35,488 nucleotides of DNA from a virus. The DNA is taken from positions 1-35,488 of the IMG/VR virus record IMGVR_UViG_3300010354_000260. One strand, 5' to 3'. The position numbers and the translations under genes are program-made. The notes beneath the pieces are model-generated. The model was not told the origin of the DNA. It searched no databases and saw only the letters and a program-made list of their open reading frames with translations. Each line of letters starts with the position of its first letter. The first letter of the stretch is position 1. Shown in pieces: positions 28,101 to 30,510 of the stretch.

Positions 28101-30055
28101 GTAGGGCGAGAAGAGCTCGAAGAATTTCAGAACTTGGCGGTGTTGGTGACCCAACTGCAGATTTTGTCCTTGACAGGGTCGAAGCAGAGGAAAGGCGTGA
28201 CAAGGTTCGTCGCGCTTTACAAAAACGGCGTGAGGAGCGTGAACTTAAGCTTCAGAGAGAACGTGAAAAGCAGGCACGGCGTGAAGCCAGGTTAGCCCGC
28301 AAAGCCAAAGAAGCCCGTAGAGCGCAAAGACGGGCACGGGCATCGGGAGCCAATGACAGGCTGTCATCCGGCGGAAGCGGACCAAAGTATATGGGCTGGG
28401 GAACGTACACGGATGAAGAAGTACGTGGGCTAATGGACCAAGCCATGGAGGATGTGCCGCAAGAACTGCGCGGGCCACTATCTGAGAAATTTAATCGCGC
28501 AATTTCACCGTTACTAGCACAATTGCGAAAAGAAGAAGAGGAGAAAGCTGTTGAACTAGGGCGAAAAATGGCTGAACTGACCCCTGATAAATTGAATCAA
28601 ATGTCAGTCGAGTCACTCGGCGCAGAACTCAGGTTAATAATAGACGAAGCAATATCGAGAGAAAAAAATCTTGGACAAAGGTCAAAATCTTTGTCTTGGT
28701 CAGTGGGGCAATTTGCTGATTATTCGGCTGAGGCATTTTCGCCAAATCTATTAGAATTAATACAAAGTTCAGCGCTTTCCGAAATTAAGCCGGAGACGCC
28801 GGACGACAAAGTACGTCGCCCCTTATCGGGTTTGGGGCTAGCGCGCCCAGTAAGAGAGGCTCTCGCTGAATTTTTAATACTCGCTCGAAAAAACTCTGGT
28901 CTAAAACAGGACATCAGGGAAACACGTAGCTTCATTGCGCAGGCAGAGCAACTTGCCATTGCTATAGAGTCTCGACTCAACGAAGTTAATAATCCGACAC
29001 ACTTGAGCGCGCTGCGAAACATTATCGCCGAGGCAAGGGATATAGGACTAGAAAGAACGTTCTCTCCACTGCAAACAGAGCTCACGCAAAAAGCGGTAAG
29101 AGAACTGGCGGACAGAATAACGCAGGGAAATCTGCGGAGGCAAAGAATCGTTGACAACTATATGTCGTCTCGATATCCAGATGGGCAGCCCAGGTTTGAA
29201 TCTATTAATTTGAAACGACTACAAGAATTAGCTAATGCTCACGCCAGTGATGAATTTTTGCGTGAGGAGCTGGATGACTGGGTCCGCGCTGTTTTTGAAA
29301 TCGATAATATTGTTGGTAAAGATGGTAAAAAATACTTTACGCGCATCACCGATATAGAAATAGGTGGTCCGGACGACACCAAGAGGTCATATATTGCGGT
29401 TAAGGTCGACATATTCGCCGAGAAAGCAGTATTAGATAAAGATAGCAATGAGCCGGAACTGGTTGGATATTCCAGAAGAGTACTGCAATTTAATGATGGA
29501 ATAGTTAGAAATGATGTTCTTAAGGTACAAAAACGCGATGAGCTAACAACTGATGAAAACCTGGATGAAAGAAATTCCGGCAGATATCAGTCCTTTGACA
29601 AAGGAAACGGCCTGGCAACAATATTCAATGGGCATGCCTGGATGTTCCTGCGTCAAGCTGGATTTAGAAAAGTAAATGTCGCGGCAGCTGACGATGGCCC
29701 TGTTGTTTGGCCTCGCGTTGGATTCAGGGCGCCAGTTTCATATGACCAAATTCAGAATATGGAAAGAGAGCTGAACAAGTACCAGCTTGGAGTAATGGAT
29801 ATCATAAAATCAGAAGCAGATGCATTAATCATTAAAATGTTAATTCAAAGCTATTACAGAAATCCAGATAACGTGACGCACCAAGATTTTATTTACGCAC
29901 TGACAAATGAATTTTCCCCAACGCAACAGCCAGAAGAGTTTAGAGAGAGACAGAGGCAGATATTCCACTGGCTTGCCCAGAACATGGCCCTTGGCGATGG
30001 AAGCATGAGCCTAACATCTATGGACATTCCACAACAAAGACTATCAGGAGAGTAG
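7163..30055 (+). CDS. Giant multidomain polyprotein (7630 residues) with recurrent RLSSG motifs
   Basis: One uninterrupted frame of 22,893 bases starting at ATG 7163. Recognisable parts in order, by residue: Nudix hydrolase 170-318; H-D-L-F-G-H region 670-735; DEDDh exonuclease 892-1090; HEYGH metallopeptidase 1300-1490; ARTs at 2005-2210, 2485-2682, 3350-3545, 4385-4575 and 6598-6797; duplicated unknown domain at 2890-3190 and 5713-5995; DUF3626-like 4985-5205; HELGH metallopeptidase 5380-5560; ART-like 6813-6943; Arg-rich coiled coil 6990-7060; helical C-terminal domain. Domains are separated by R-L-S-S-G motifs, suggesting cleavage into about 20 products. There is no signal peptide or membrane segment. 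It fits the phage 'polyvalent protein' theme, delivered or expressed to manipulate the host. The ribosome binding site is weak (TAGG 5 bases upstream). Polyprotein processing is inferred, the domains are seen. Confidence 0.95.
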   Translation: MDSNNNHPDFPIDDSHTGRFTEQEEKAAPGRLGKYLASRLIDKPSIGDLRGRRRGRRDGFDIDIPTGGKPGTRTPTGSRRDPDNDGWADEGTTRPVWVGIDGQQTPSSDAETRPTPEPPKTLSSGASAAEKTLIERAKRAGVDLSLFFDTSTDDDDVSEATSEWSLSKSGKQMAGDVVVIRDDENGKAQLLTITRTRGPFRGALALPGGMFDEEKDNLLSDTPLREMEEEVNLKASDAYAVSILGILDSPLWDPRFVDGVRVAGTSVKFRYEESLSAQAGDDASKFEWVDIEDISLGKHKIAFEHAKWLAMAYASDPILGTRFRILADASTLRNARLISKINDVREKLGFPQFSRESIEAALAKRGVSAADVARVVNAMDSRGFFVLLKDLLDQSPTPKQQEIIIDSIADSVRRLLGEFYEKRNRSFSDEFSDGLGDELIDSLSIHITTDGMPVITGLPIPQIAKHIPDKRDWRDVELPPASAVDEVIEYAKNHTLYFDRARSAWLDRSGNLVATVTGDSSNPLDWVSEEAKEKYPNLLTYTKNGELPSLQSDMGDFGYPALSRSLKKIGGAPGTPIKTLDEQIKELDEMSDDEFSTSIAKQGGLPNKKILMAWLKWDKFISQDIARRVGRDFGKEEMFVRGAPGRVRGNDSGGFAGAYIRGLTNPAQFDLAIAGDALQEYHDLFGHIGIGRSFDRHGEWANDLAMFSLMDHPESPLNDDEKRLLKHLYFTMYSSTRLYIGRFNERREETESLSPSQRSALSDAINPLPGKFDGRVTDERRDTIFAGDINDVIKMLDEASMPSRLSSGRTRIVDANIDDIVLAQAQDAIGAYMRKNMFDGENNYDVVDSLRLSSGDRPRFPRQPAYGPMLGRAEQVFAGVSTWEEFLDRYNNTDIVFLDYETTGLVNDEFGELMGRGMPVQIGAVRMRNGKVVDRFNTYVNPGELLGEWSRNNLKRQDGSPLTDEFLEEQISQLTAHQKLAEFIGDSIIGVQYAPFDKNVLEDALSVEGIDWRPSGYIDTNAFAELALPVWSPESPDGPRTIDGNGIVKPSTSLKAITEYLEVDLGDKHHRADEDAFATAMVMQRMIERAVESGHKTDALDKTKRDKHFANRKAEWLQTVEDFRVSKESYLDATSRRQERLSSGLGRRLGITRRGQAGKVRTDRNKSYKYGDKDNSGKEIRKTSTTWLKGLTEEQMASVLVPSTEDEMIQMWADDFAPGWRDLDGGKQFLVYFKQQLEKFPVMRPDFSEERVTAIRNLVADTLKSNKQLRWLFENFGAPNFFISEDDGWNWYENQPEVFEALEELRVSRGLTERPYTRGISLPAIDAIAFNSRAVIDRESPVPGRQLSLLMSEQDEVIPGDTHISQALSALLIHEYGHWLVGRASEDSEVSETNRGRSYYGSGKLSDPRYAMAMDTWAQYVDENPENDEKLLRSFESGIHMDRTPELPRLTTSYGHTSYAEAFAEGLVAVLHPNREVQLRHINKKLRDDIYTMMGGDENFKPWDDAPERLASGLSSDVRDERRQKIRAALRQLVDTSRFNNVNRGDSGSEERARAEDRRSSVRAKLAEIFSAVGLERHSGDADKAMVDADAVDLVRTRSTLTSPHVAGTIGTMTSDTIASLLKSNVAHTISETLPYSVEEIIDILETKENDPLGLVSLSFDGPTFNALRGYQLSSLGYIRDSNNQIISESTLSSVEDARTIIEAQRAFDANPDWKKNGTSVRLKNGLEIASGQYGESRFYETPSGVVFFVTKEGYIRILENGDNVPSPIREAFLVSDSTLEGINRVLDKHLTDYFDGRANRLDTAMGRGLVLNAIHNDIENEVEQAISKSPSTRNLPDVVRESLKVSMSAQMMDNIRVFLDNVEADAVNKEQSANGEKPSSKASFFGVYVPSRNIWMRVSEQMHAFLTSQNDTAESKQHTISVWGEYPGQQIDVKTFTVADIQAIQDNVGKYTFSFNEVSTSNLAKLAVDSVKQIYLGGGVAVGRNRHGFAEVGYHTAKSPTGQAELKSAIVSDIVHLWAISSNDANAAMLQMQHEARKLFGLEDAVGWRWGQSKVSDRPAHRTFIGDTSENATSVASADGTAVLDSGKSGFVRDLLTSMYESTQQYYKSKGITHVPVYRGYTVPVENNTVKSGVDVVAMRPLSSWATTRGIAERFTAGRGRLYEDGVVVMAYVPVEQILANPLTGFGCFAEDEIVLLGKPTLAVVQRFSENNEYKPGAFPLSKAMYDSAISGLSSALSQESLNMEMDRIVVDNALSRLSSGQRAGTISREPARKMSHGGMVRGFTTGLASKDEIEDDVLDFPNDAELIRDASRRIITPTPEPLSEQMVFEFSRDTALIRQMHDGQIFSPVRSTRFSNGDLSKFRLVSDEDRAAAKAVVARNIYASMGMKTSEFLDAMSSADNAIFSEIAPRNWAQKMRKIMADPSLLERTKIFPGKRFIFIVADKDGKVVEVSGDTFTKGDELAYQQMFDGDDGISLKGLSEKELERVIGESVVGIMISGWASSSTNPFSNAVQNTARRMFGLNSAAGFIDGKFITDKDAIAKANTYEIDGAKTPSPSEERLLSLFVESIYMATQQYFADKGITHVPVWRGMYVGDRYNPVPALLNESIRAEEIVMRPLSSWTVNPNVATSFTGIGSSERYSPRFLFSYVPVEQVFSTPFTGIGTLFEDEVVLLGAPTEALIVDQNSKEISITGLTTGKINGISRSEYLDQLATRRLSSGASRPWGAISVPDEIQEDREYKEDLEYLTRLKAAVAEYESTGNWMGAKHNVSPSFESAYESVNWQTGKVIIHTDTVPRNASKEELAAMEPERLKGLERQMREKVSILEAEVTRKKFVAHSKRMRLEQGTIDIEDITDEEYAELLAESNEIRLLHEKAYSQTPSTEREIARQKLFELFPSVGAENGIAYATHAGHQYLQGGVSRPEMTVGRSGMEGNTRGLNDMMVAKLGDRVNRARNEVSTLSQAIISARQSGKIEVTRQTRDIIVPALVNGDYQIPWLTSPINTDSGSFIIDIPESVDRDSVVEGMESHMSSRLKPELEKLTELQQTIESSGNQFLSAYSAANTVGMQTLGYFGRYAWKDLPEDITEEIRSGRGDVDGRRFINSPAGRHMAEAWQTRAASRGTLYLFAGKAETEITASLGPGDELQIAGSHAPLIGISNGITAELSAGTDGKRVTKIMPALFARAIRAHRNHGVVTPNVVLKRDETPTMRKLSSGRVLIRPESDKDAADIPRLQRLMGIFKSDAEQREMRRVRSNVQRWGGREGFPRDYTVSRQTANAINFVYDDIVNGRLEMDIYREMFGSFADEPDTVEEAIRLVDIPSLDGADGKWKFLTENNIEWGYSGNPFRPEVSPVSRTITESNSQAIKRLRSIQNSAVAHIFKELRDTAPVTKTWRGLYIDYSSRDASSPILFGDIGDELDIPLSTSTGKKNLAAQFATGRLSHPNETIPLGSMPVVLEVVGRNIPVSWRGDGPNSVIPRDTPLAQFHIRNADERLVGGKFRIVSRKYEPAEQFGLMSTDRALEDVDGKVMVVQIEQVEQQGDKIVALKPITERLSSGAKQKYTDLETAKLSRSMRVRQTADNDRSSTFDAIIGGINELDGPYESNSGKFVRSGIAIFRNGMGMRSELDTSSYESRKLASRKIKNWLDMHGPAVLLQDYEGAESTIGLTVSDGRIDVDIADVIEATNAVRNNADKIARRQNQTFAIDLDKLWSGEKGGRLNRDGYIMAGGNSMMRVSDASIDDIDSINTFLDNNKLRTGSARFSIIGDVYGGATDESGNRITDGFMRIRPINGPGDGSGDYWVVAQSDEYIGVFTHADFSSARDEMLQRAEFGKSPAQRSVANIISRLINSDIEPVSKMRTRKLDNNTNELTEISSRREHRKLGLPSVLRKLHEDTYGKDRLRIADERDGTFRRLSSGETEITKLESQYVDSEDGVVYVRSPRRTPKRPTRSRHYDETKKQITDDAIEIAQNITGMSRNELGENEIARALKSTVAKNVALTILGRGELNIQELRDMLMKNMNSSRFDSGTEGTLGLRQLFRFLVDLPTDVDTPTSEGQRFILINDDEILPIDSSIRRLESLSSVWSAITDGMSDMSLDELTNSQSIRRLSDSLFAEVEDLYKLLDDAPDEQSEQKIRQRINTRDGEFKRVVANELNTFLNNFAQNVSQSQKIAREKSSDQRSISSRFIVEMPAYHDGKQITNEDGSPRTILAIVDVSEKDNPVGDSATLDGFKVRVLNQHGNPVDSTTHVIGGMIASTSDMRVVSRLTKETVDTPEVKELFTQYIKQNIEHRIVSRLMGATSAGEFALPGTDDMETQDAIVAMNYLLNNGIITGPEHEEIKKLIDDITDKHNTFAPNGNLFWNNARTSGLIYTTSPDGIIVANSQKGQEAIATSLVSAVVKQWANTANSTNPFSLEIQHAARELFGLTDAIGWNSRRGEAMPFAPDSPLQSDGLNDDEVFMTNILKPILRAQYLATQKYFADKGITHVRLFRGSGGHSSPETDVDFAAITPGYTRPMSSWSTNVTDASSFSDVNSGNVIVAEVPVEDIFSIPLTGAGCFDEDEVIVLGKERQILVWPPGWSEENMQVVAEFSPTTYGNFSDAVASLESPSQDELDDSEYISLFDPRGNQEATIIEILTDAFFAESMLEGLSSEDDITEQNISWRTTEAEHGLFRVVDFMLSSEEMMAELPTGEEMPESVRASIERTKNNIRPILASITRTEKLLRELQKDGNISSNGVAIEKIDSIKISIETARNQARRIMAIDTGSQSGQITERSRPLFTIDKTGKIINIDDAERFSSGRVNVMAKHIKNPVLQRVVAHSTPEPISKLDPTDDLRTAQQTGRPISWLLPETMDDKLAQIIAEYIDKYVSSDSSLEMVDNIEEEYGELGILSFEIESGKYWPQTSSLPKPTAEYGVLIARMISRLIEIEPDLAKPQNQYTLQLLAESVLVRAIPFLSKALFLRRKFDDDESKIDNYISEQLDELSRNIRRNNPGAPPSIAVRMGPVALRSVAEDGVIKSQFETSTSAGLFDPEGRQRSEAALFGYHPEIKPESRPIYGLVAFSGIDDAFLSHGEQYGDFVVFLNQDVASRSTFVQGDSLSLAGSTSAVNSPSRASLWLQGERLEVMRPDDEYMNIDLYDEAQIHAESPGQRTLTVDDIDYVLFNDIPWAYKISDEELRQIEQRLGVPIIRRSNTLIDNGETLNRDYVNMRKQEVSGRRLSSGGSTYPESISDERWNEIFKIAIDEKKIQEFFNDPNVTSDERQALLSVYMTRQKRAVAGRALVAQMQKNAIRDLQSVQPRRDTDIVDRDIKAAAGRIIPTNDDETDAVLASNPYLEIYPFDGTREQHISATAGGLLIADIDWDAQKVAREKLEKLLEESPILRMMVKLFDAPPIFVTHRADKDKYTNPDTDKWAGAAGYFSNQTGLILLDRIHFAPEAEQNASDFETLDGDYLIAHELGHAFGAMSRALQYSQPNESQTQHPASSAAQRGADALKQIVAQAVMNRSFESSDTLAETMRRMRFAGKMLSRDESELAYSLTQYAATNRAELEAEIFAHLILQSTGRDGPQVRELFKEHIEWLAREMSLTNEDTSSIIAEYENRANGGNALQTLATSPLLGQIRERLRIKEQNQPGSTGESLDGSYRLSSGAEMKILTDVDDTTRTRWRKRVEELLEPINSIPPLRDNSRDEVNRYESARRAARDSIANNLIPITGPDDDGYMYVVHFGASSLRGGVLDPSFIMGRRADNAPQVDDSFQLNRMFAATFRQERWPLLSRRAIAARAIEQLEAGEMIDPADNPLDKTWRDAPQNLDKLVLAINVEGEKYINVAGKDRTRFEKDQAGRPWPDESDLQAMGLTRDELIRRLKMGLARDDAALAETEPVAKLLEQYNDQFFSSYSALDTLSQNVDARSYLGRYENRERSSTEDIGSLSDRWETGETGGIYIFRVKLGETAARLRRTAQVNNINNEYQLFGVHEPIAALRVPTDKPEIRDEYLGWILESIETDREARPRLSSGSKNDISGPMLSSGLTPEENNKRIDQEAERLGIKWKEKNQNVGPEQRAAMVSGQVKYLRNRFAAGEFNRTERHPVITQSIKQWMEMNPLRHWGELRSILTRNMDSTPGMKNSKQFGDLFKGFLSRVGLPTRWRLAIEKEIAEIDGDIDKVKKIDDFIETLQRIPEMSDEELGKLVEQAIFHHEQGLSSPIVHTHKVGRILRGEGGTTIHDLKGRAEDEIRGTTGGLYENPTNAINARRKVEANFGFPWLGVQSEFQWRPGTTENDEDPAITALRPISGHSLPKDIVVERNRRLQRLYGPGVESMYDFPLVYDSIRFSHVSSYGLNHLVLKDSVRPRTKIFNGDSLASNGRGMIGVNIDDIGIMAGAVGDIAGMMYSYVTGEPRSSLSGAWEVDRNDSQKYFETLTLGTFVPSEVRAIVVDDIAQLRRGSGPPRNNTPNPDHPSNINLWIDAARTRDEILDATGTEVVFGWGSLEIGKSQPEYYGIKPFLSPEYVELFNPTMTRPWAERFAEDLGNTPMDVLIPEDEPETTPYEALLRALIHDESKLIFFDEIREGQPSGKELYEQELARAIKARKDRASRLSSGGNAPYGPLKSMISDMDNDGSGWMDEEIRQQRLDELEAMFGVTARDAVDMWAAGADDITYSIRDEISEGRRDGSFASALVDLVDSSPIPRDPLYRGMRLDENTRAKILNGETKTIEFPLAATSASKYSASEYARDPGLSYASGIMFEITDTNAFPVHHFSPIDESEYLIRGDFEIVSVGTHYINGSGGQTEVPLVRLKPVTRRLSSGRRSTMRLSSGRDEEGQQYWTAHRPSEDGYGVHDLDQMVVSQDVYDNPSQYSGFSREQFFRETVQQIRSAKGNPEAEITIYRATTSDSINSGDWVTLSRGYAEQYLDDESFKVVTKRVKAKDVLWPGDDLMEFGYFPGDDDARLSSGNNGDMPGDGRITFEDQDDEIYDEAIGPRDPRSRARRARRISELGGVGDPTADFVLDRVEAEERRDKVRRALQKRREERELKLQREREKQARREARLARKAKEARRAQRRARASGANDRLSSGGSGPKYMGWGTYTDEEVRGLMDQAMEDVPQELRGPLSEKFNRAISPLLAQLRKEEEEKAVELGRKMAELTPDKLNQMSVESLGAELRLIIDEAISREKNLGQRSKSLSWSVGQFADYSAEAFSPNLLELIQSSALSEIKPETPDDKVRRPLSGLGLARPVREALAEFLILARKNSGLKQDIRETRSFIAQAEQLAIAIESRLNEVNNPTHLSALRNIIAEARDIGLERTFSPLQTELTQKAVRELADRITQGNLRRQRIVDNYMSSRYPDGQPRFESINLKRLQELANAHASDEFLREELDDWVRAVFEIDNIVGKDGKKYFTRITDIEIGGPDDTKRSYIAVKVDIFAEKAVLDKDSNEPELVGYSRRVLQFNDGIVRNDVLKVQKRDELTTDENLDERNSGRYQSFDKGNGLATIFNGHAWMFLRQAGFRKVNVAAADDGPVVWPRVGFRAPVSYDQIQNMERELNKYQLGVMDIIKSEADALIIKMLIQSYYRNPDNVTHQDFIYALTNEFSPTQQPEEFRERQRQIFHWLAQNMALGDGSMSLTSMDIPQQRLSGE
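7670..8116 (+). other. Nudix hydrolase domain of the polyprotein
   Basis: Residues about 170-318. The Nudix box is clear: P-G-G at 207-209, then R225-E-M-E-E-E-V with the metal-binding Glu residues. Compared with the consensus (G-x5-E-x7-R-E-U-x-E-E-x-G-U) there is a three-residue insertion before R225, and Asn replaces the late Gly. Nudix enzymes cleave nucleoside-diphosphate-linked compounds; in a protein full of ARTs, ADP-ribose or NAD is an attractive substrate, but the sequence alone cannot say. Confidence 0.9.
9170..9367 (+). other. H-D-L-F-G-H domain of the polyprotein
   Basis: Residues about 670-735 contain Y-H-D-L-F-G-H, then F-D-R-H-G-E-W-A, then a helical stretch. A similar pattern (V-H-D-x-F-G-H followed by G-E-x-x-A-W) recurs in large phage and conjugative-element polyvalent proteins. 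The conserved His, Asp and Glu could form an active site, but I know no demonstrated activity. Confidence 0.5.
9836..10432 (+). other. DEDDh 3'-5' exonuclease domain (DnaQ/RNase T-like)
   Basis: Residues about 892-1090, occupying most of the segment between motifs at 851 and 1140. All catalytic residues are present: D899-x-E901-T-T-G (Exo I), D997 in A-P-F-D-K-N (Exo II), and H1070-x4-D1075 (Exo III, the DEDDh subtype). It should be an active metal-dependent exonuclease on DNA or RNA once folded or released. Its neat fit between two R-L-S-S-G motifs is one of the best arguments that the motifs delimit separate proteins. Confidence 0.92.
11060..11632 (+). other. Zinc metallopeptidase domain 1 (HEYGH)
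   Basis: Residues about 1300-1490. H1374-E-Y-G-H1378 gives the zinc ligands and the catalytic Glu; about 85 residues later Y-A-E1461-A-F-A-E1465 supplies the probable third ligand, as in gluzincins of the anthrax lethal-factor-like type. It lies in the segment between motifs at 1140 and 1509. It could cleave host proteins or the polyprotein itself; nothing in the sequence decides. Confidence 0.85.
13175..13792 (+). other. ADP-ribosyltransferase domain 1 (R-S-E type)
   Basis: Residues about 2005-2210. It shows R2120 in V-Y-R-G, the serine motif S2144-S-W-A-T-T, and the E2192-D-E2194 motif that marks arginine-modifying ARTs. A helical lead-in (H-E-A-R-K-L-F-G-L, then Q-Q-Y-Y-K-S-K-G-I-T-H-V) is shared with ART domains 2 and 4. 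The likely reaction is transfer of ADP-ribose from NAD to a host protein. Confidence 0.88.
14615..15208 (+). other. ADP-ribosyltransferase domain 2 (R-S-E type)
   Basis: Residues about 2485-2682. Catalytic pattern: R2591 in V-W-R-G, S2621-S-W-T, and E2669-D-E2671. The lead-in Q-Q-Y-F-A-D-K-G-I-T-H-V is nearly identical to that of ART 4 and close to that of ART 1, so these three arose by duplication. It is followed by the motif at 2717. Confidence 0.88.
15830..16732 (+). other. Unrecognised domain, copy A
   Basis: Residues about 2890-3190. It shares an ordered series of blocks with copy B at 5713-5995: A-T-H-A-G-x-x-Y-L-x-G-G, then S-A-Y-S-A, then Y-F-G-R-Y, then G-T-L-Y-L-F, then G-S-H-A-P-L-I-G-I. 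Copy B has V-V-H-F-G, S-S-Y-S-A, Y-L-G-R-Y, G-G-I-Y-I-F and G-V-H-E-P-I-A-A-L. The conserved His, Tyr and small residues may form an active site; I cannot assign a family. Confidence 0.6.
17210..17797 (+). other. ADP-ribosyltransferase-like domain 3, altered E motif
   Basis: Residues about 3350-3545. R3395 (T-W-R-G) and a canonical S3424-T-S motif are present. The last motif reads A3491-D-E3493-R-L-V-G-G-K-F-R-I-V, so the catalytic Glu is kept but the first Glu of E-x-E is Ala. Such changes alter or abolish Arg specificity in ARTs. It could modify a different residue or be weakened. Confidence 0.72.
17831..18898 (+). other. Polyprotein segment of unknown function (3557-3912)
   Basis: This is the whole stretch between motifs at 3553 and 3913, about 355 residues. 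It looks like a folded alpha/beta protein with charged helices and a glycine-rich loop near G-G-N-S-M-M-R-V. I recognise no motif. If cleavage at the flanking motifs occurs, this is a complete unknown protein of about 40 kDa. Confidence 0.5.
20315..20887 (+). other. ADP-ribosyltransferase domain 4 (R-S-E type)
   Basis: Residues about 4385-4575. Key residues: R4491 in L-F-R-G, S4517-S-W-S-T, and E4560-D-E4562. The lead-in S-T-N-P-F-S, R-E-L-F-G-L and Q-K-Y-F-A-D-K-G-I-T-H-V is shared with ART 2. It has the complete set of residues expected for an active arginine-type ART. Confidence 0.88.
22115..22777 (+). other. DUF3626-like domain
   Basis: Residues about 4985-5205. Blocks I-K-S-Q-F-E-T-S-T-S-A-G, S-R-P-I-Y-G-L-V, F-V-Q-G-D-S and Y-D-E-A-Q-I-H resemble the conserved blocks of DUF3626 proteins (S-Q-F-E-T-G-x-S, R-P-x-Y-G-A, G-D-S, Y-x-E-A-Q-V-H) as I remember them. 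The biochemical role is unknown. A profile search would settle the assignment. Confidence 0.55.
23300..23842 (+). other. Zinc metallopeptidase domain 2 (HELGH)
   Basis: Residues about 5380-5560, between motifs at 5217 and 5643. H5455-E-L-G-H5459 is a standard zinc-peptidase signature; the downstream helix with E-L-E-A-E-I-F-A-H around 5547-5553 gives the likely third ligand. Like domain 1 it may act on host proteins or in self-processing. Confidence 0.83.
24299..25147 (+). other. Unrecognised domain, copy B
   Basis: Residues about 5713-5995, the paralogue of copy A at 2890-3190, with the same five ordered blocks in the same spacing order. Copy B occupies nearly the whole segment between motifs at 5643 and 6009, which defines the domain size at about 300-360 residues. 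Confidence 0.6.
25241..26935 (+). other. Polyprotein segment of unknown function (6027-6591)
   Basis: About 565 residues between motifs at 6022 and 6592. The N-terminal part is helical and charged. A later block, F-S-H-V-S-S-Y-G-L-N-H-L-V followed by G-D-S-L-A-S, has the look of the opening of an ART- or DarT-like fold, but the other catalytic residues are not convincing. A Pro-rich stretch near 6445-6455 precedes the C-terminal part. Confidence 0.4.
26954..27553 (+). other. ADP-ribosyltransferase domain 5 with N-terminal Ca-binding-like loop
   Basis: Residues about 6598-6797, filling exactly the segment between two R-L-S-S-G motifs. It begins with D-M-D-N-D-G-S-G-W-M-D-E-E, an EF-hand/dockerin-like acidic loop. 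Then come R6690 in Y-R-G-M, A-T6717-S-A-S, and E6759-S-E6761-Y-L-I-R-G-D-F, a full R-S-E set. Its end (L-K-P-V-T-R) resembles the end of the ART 3 segment (L-K-P-I-T-E) just before the motif. Confidence 0.85.
27599..27991 (+). other. Small ART-like domain common in actinophages
   Basis: Residues about 6813-6943, a complete segment between motifs. It has I-T-I-Y-R6883-A, then G-D-W-V-T-L-S-R-G-Y-A, then M-E-F-G-Y near the end. This block order occurs in many actinophage proteins and looks like a compact R-S-E fold (Arg, Ser after W-V-T, terminal Glu). Activity is not established to my knowledge. Confidence 0.6.
28007..28357 (+). other. Acidic loop plus Arg-rich coiled coil
   Basis: Residues about 6949-7065 between two motifs. 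The start is rich in Asp/Gly (D-M-P-G-D-G-R-I-T-F-E-D, EF-hand-like). Residues from about 6990 to 7060 are an almost continuous Arg/Lys/Glu/Ala helix, probably a coiled coil or nucleic-acid-binding helix. No enzyme motif is present. Confidence 0.6.
28373..30052 (+). other. C-terminal helical domain with GNAT-like block
   Basis: Residues about 7071-7630. Mostly helical to 7340, then a beta-rich section and the block A-W-M-F-L-R-Q-A-G-F-R-K-V followed by V-V-W-P-R-V-G-F-R near 7495-7520. That block resembles one I associate with GNAT-fold-like modules in phage and toxin proteins; the assignment is tentative. The protein ends with R-L-S-G-E, a shortened copy of the interdomain motif. Confidence 0.4.
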
Positions 30056-30058
30056 GAT

Positions 30059-30295
30059 ATGGAGCAGAAAAATGATAAAGGGGATATTAGATTTGCCCTA
30101 TTTTCCCTTAACTCTCGCAAAAGAAATTTAATATATGCGTTGGCCGATGAGCTTTATGCTGATGACCAGTCACTCAGGGATGCCGCTGTAATGTATTTCG
30201 CCCAACCTGAAAATAGGGATGAGCTTGATGCGATGTTGGACAATTTTGGTGAACATATAATTTCACCGTCTAGAGAAAAAGAAAACAAAAAATGA
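30059..30295 (+). CDS. Hypothetical protein
   Basis: A 78-residue, mostly helical, acidic protein starting three bases after the giant gene's stop. No recognisable motif. It is the first of a chain of seven tiny genes that are packed end to end and probably translated by re-initiation from the same message as the giant gene. Its stop overlaps the next ATG (ATGA at 30292). Confidence 0.7.
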   Translation: MEQKNDKGDIRFALFSLNSRKRNLIYALADELYADDQSLRDAAVMYFAQPENRDELDAMLDNFGEHIISPSREKENKK

Positions 30296-30510
30296 TTCCG
30301 CAAAAGAAAAAAAATCAAAAAGAACAAGTAGATAACGAATTTACCATGGACGAAATTGACCTCTATGGCCTAGAGACGGCGCTGGGTCTCATGTTTGGCC
30401 AGGACGCGGAGGATGGACAACAATTTCTTAACGCGCTAGACCCAGAATTTTATCAGAAAGCTAGTGAGGTGTGGGAAAAGCTTACCGGCATGAGAAAGGA
30501 TAAGAAATGA
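30292..30510 (+). CDS. Hypothetical protein
   Basis: A 72-residue protein with a lysine-rich start, an acidic middle and a lysine-rich end; no family recognised. It begins at an ATGA overlap with the previous gene and ends in another ATGA overlap with the next (30507). Confidence 0.68.
   Translation: MIPQKKKNQKEQVDNEFTMDEIDLYGLETALGLMFGQDAEDGQQFLNALDPEFYQKASEVWEKLTGMRKDKK

Larger units (their letters stand above)
7523..30052 (+). repeat. Recurrent R-L-S-S-G interdomain motif, about 20 copies
   Basis: First-residue positions in the protein: T121 (TLSSG), R804, R851, R1140, R1509 (RLASG), R2258, R2717, K3212 (KLSSG), R3553, R3913, R4795 (RFSSG), R5217, R5643, R6009, M6022 (MLSSG), R6592, R6798, R6808, R6944, R7066, and a final R-L-S-G-E at the very C-terminus. 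Corresponding DNA starts include 9572, 9713, 10580, 11687, 13934, 15311, 16796, 17819, 18899, 21545, 22811, 24089, 25187, 26936, 27554, 27584, 27992 and 28358. Codons differ between copies (Leu as ttg, cta, ctt, ctg; Ser as tcg, tca, tct, tcc, agt, agc), so selection acts on the peptide, not the DNA. The motif falls at domain boundaries. Confidence 0.93.

Noticed and set aside
7163-30055. The giant frame as a tape-measure or tail-fibre protein
   Set aside because: It lacks long coiled-coil repeats, membrane segments or fibre-like repeats and consists of distinct enzyme domains.
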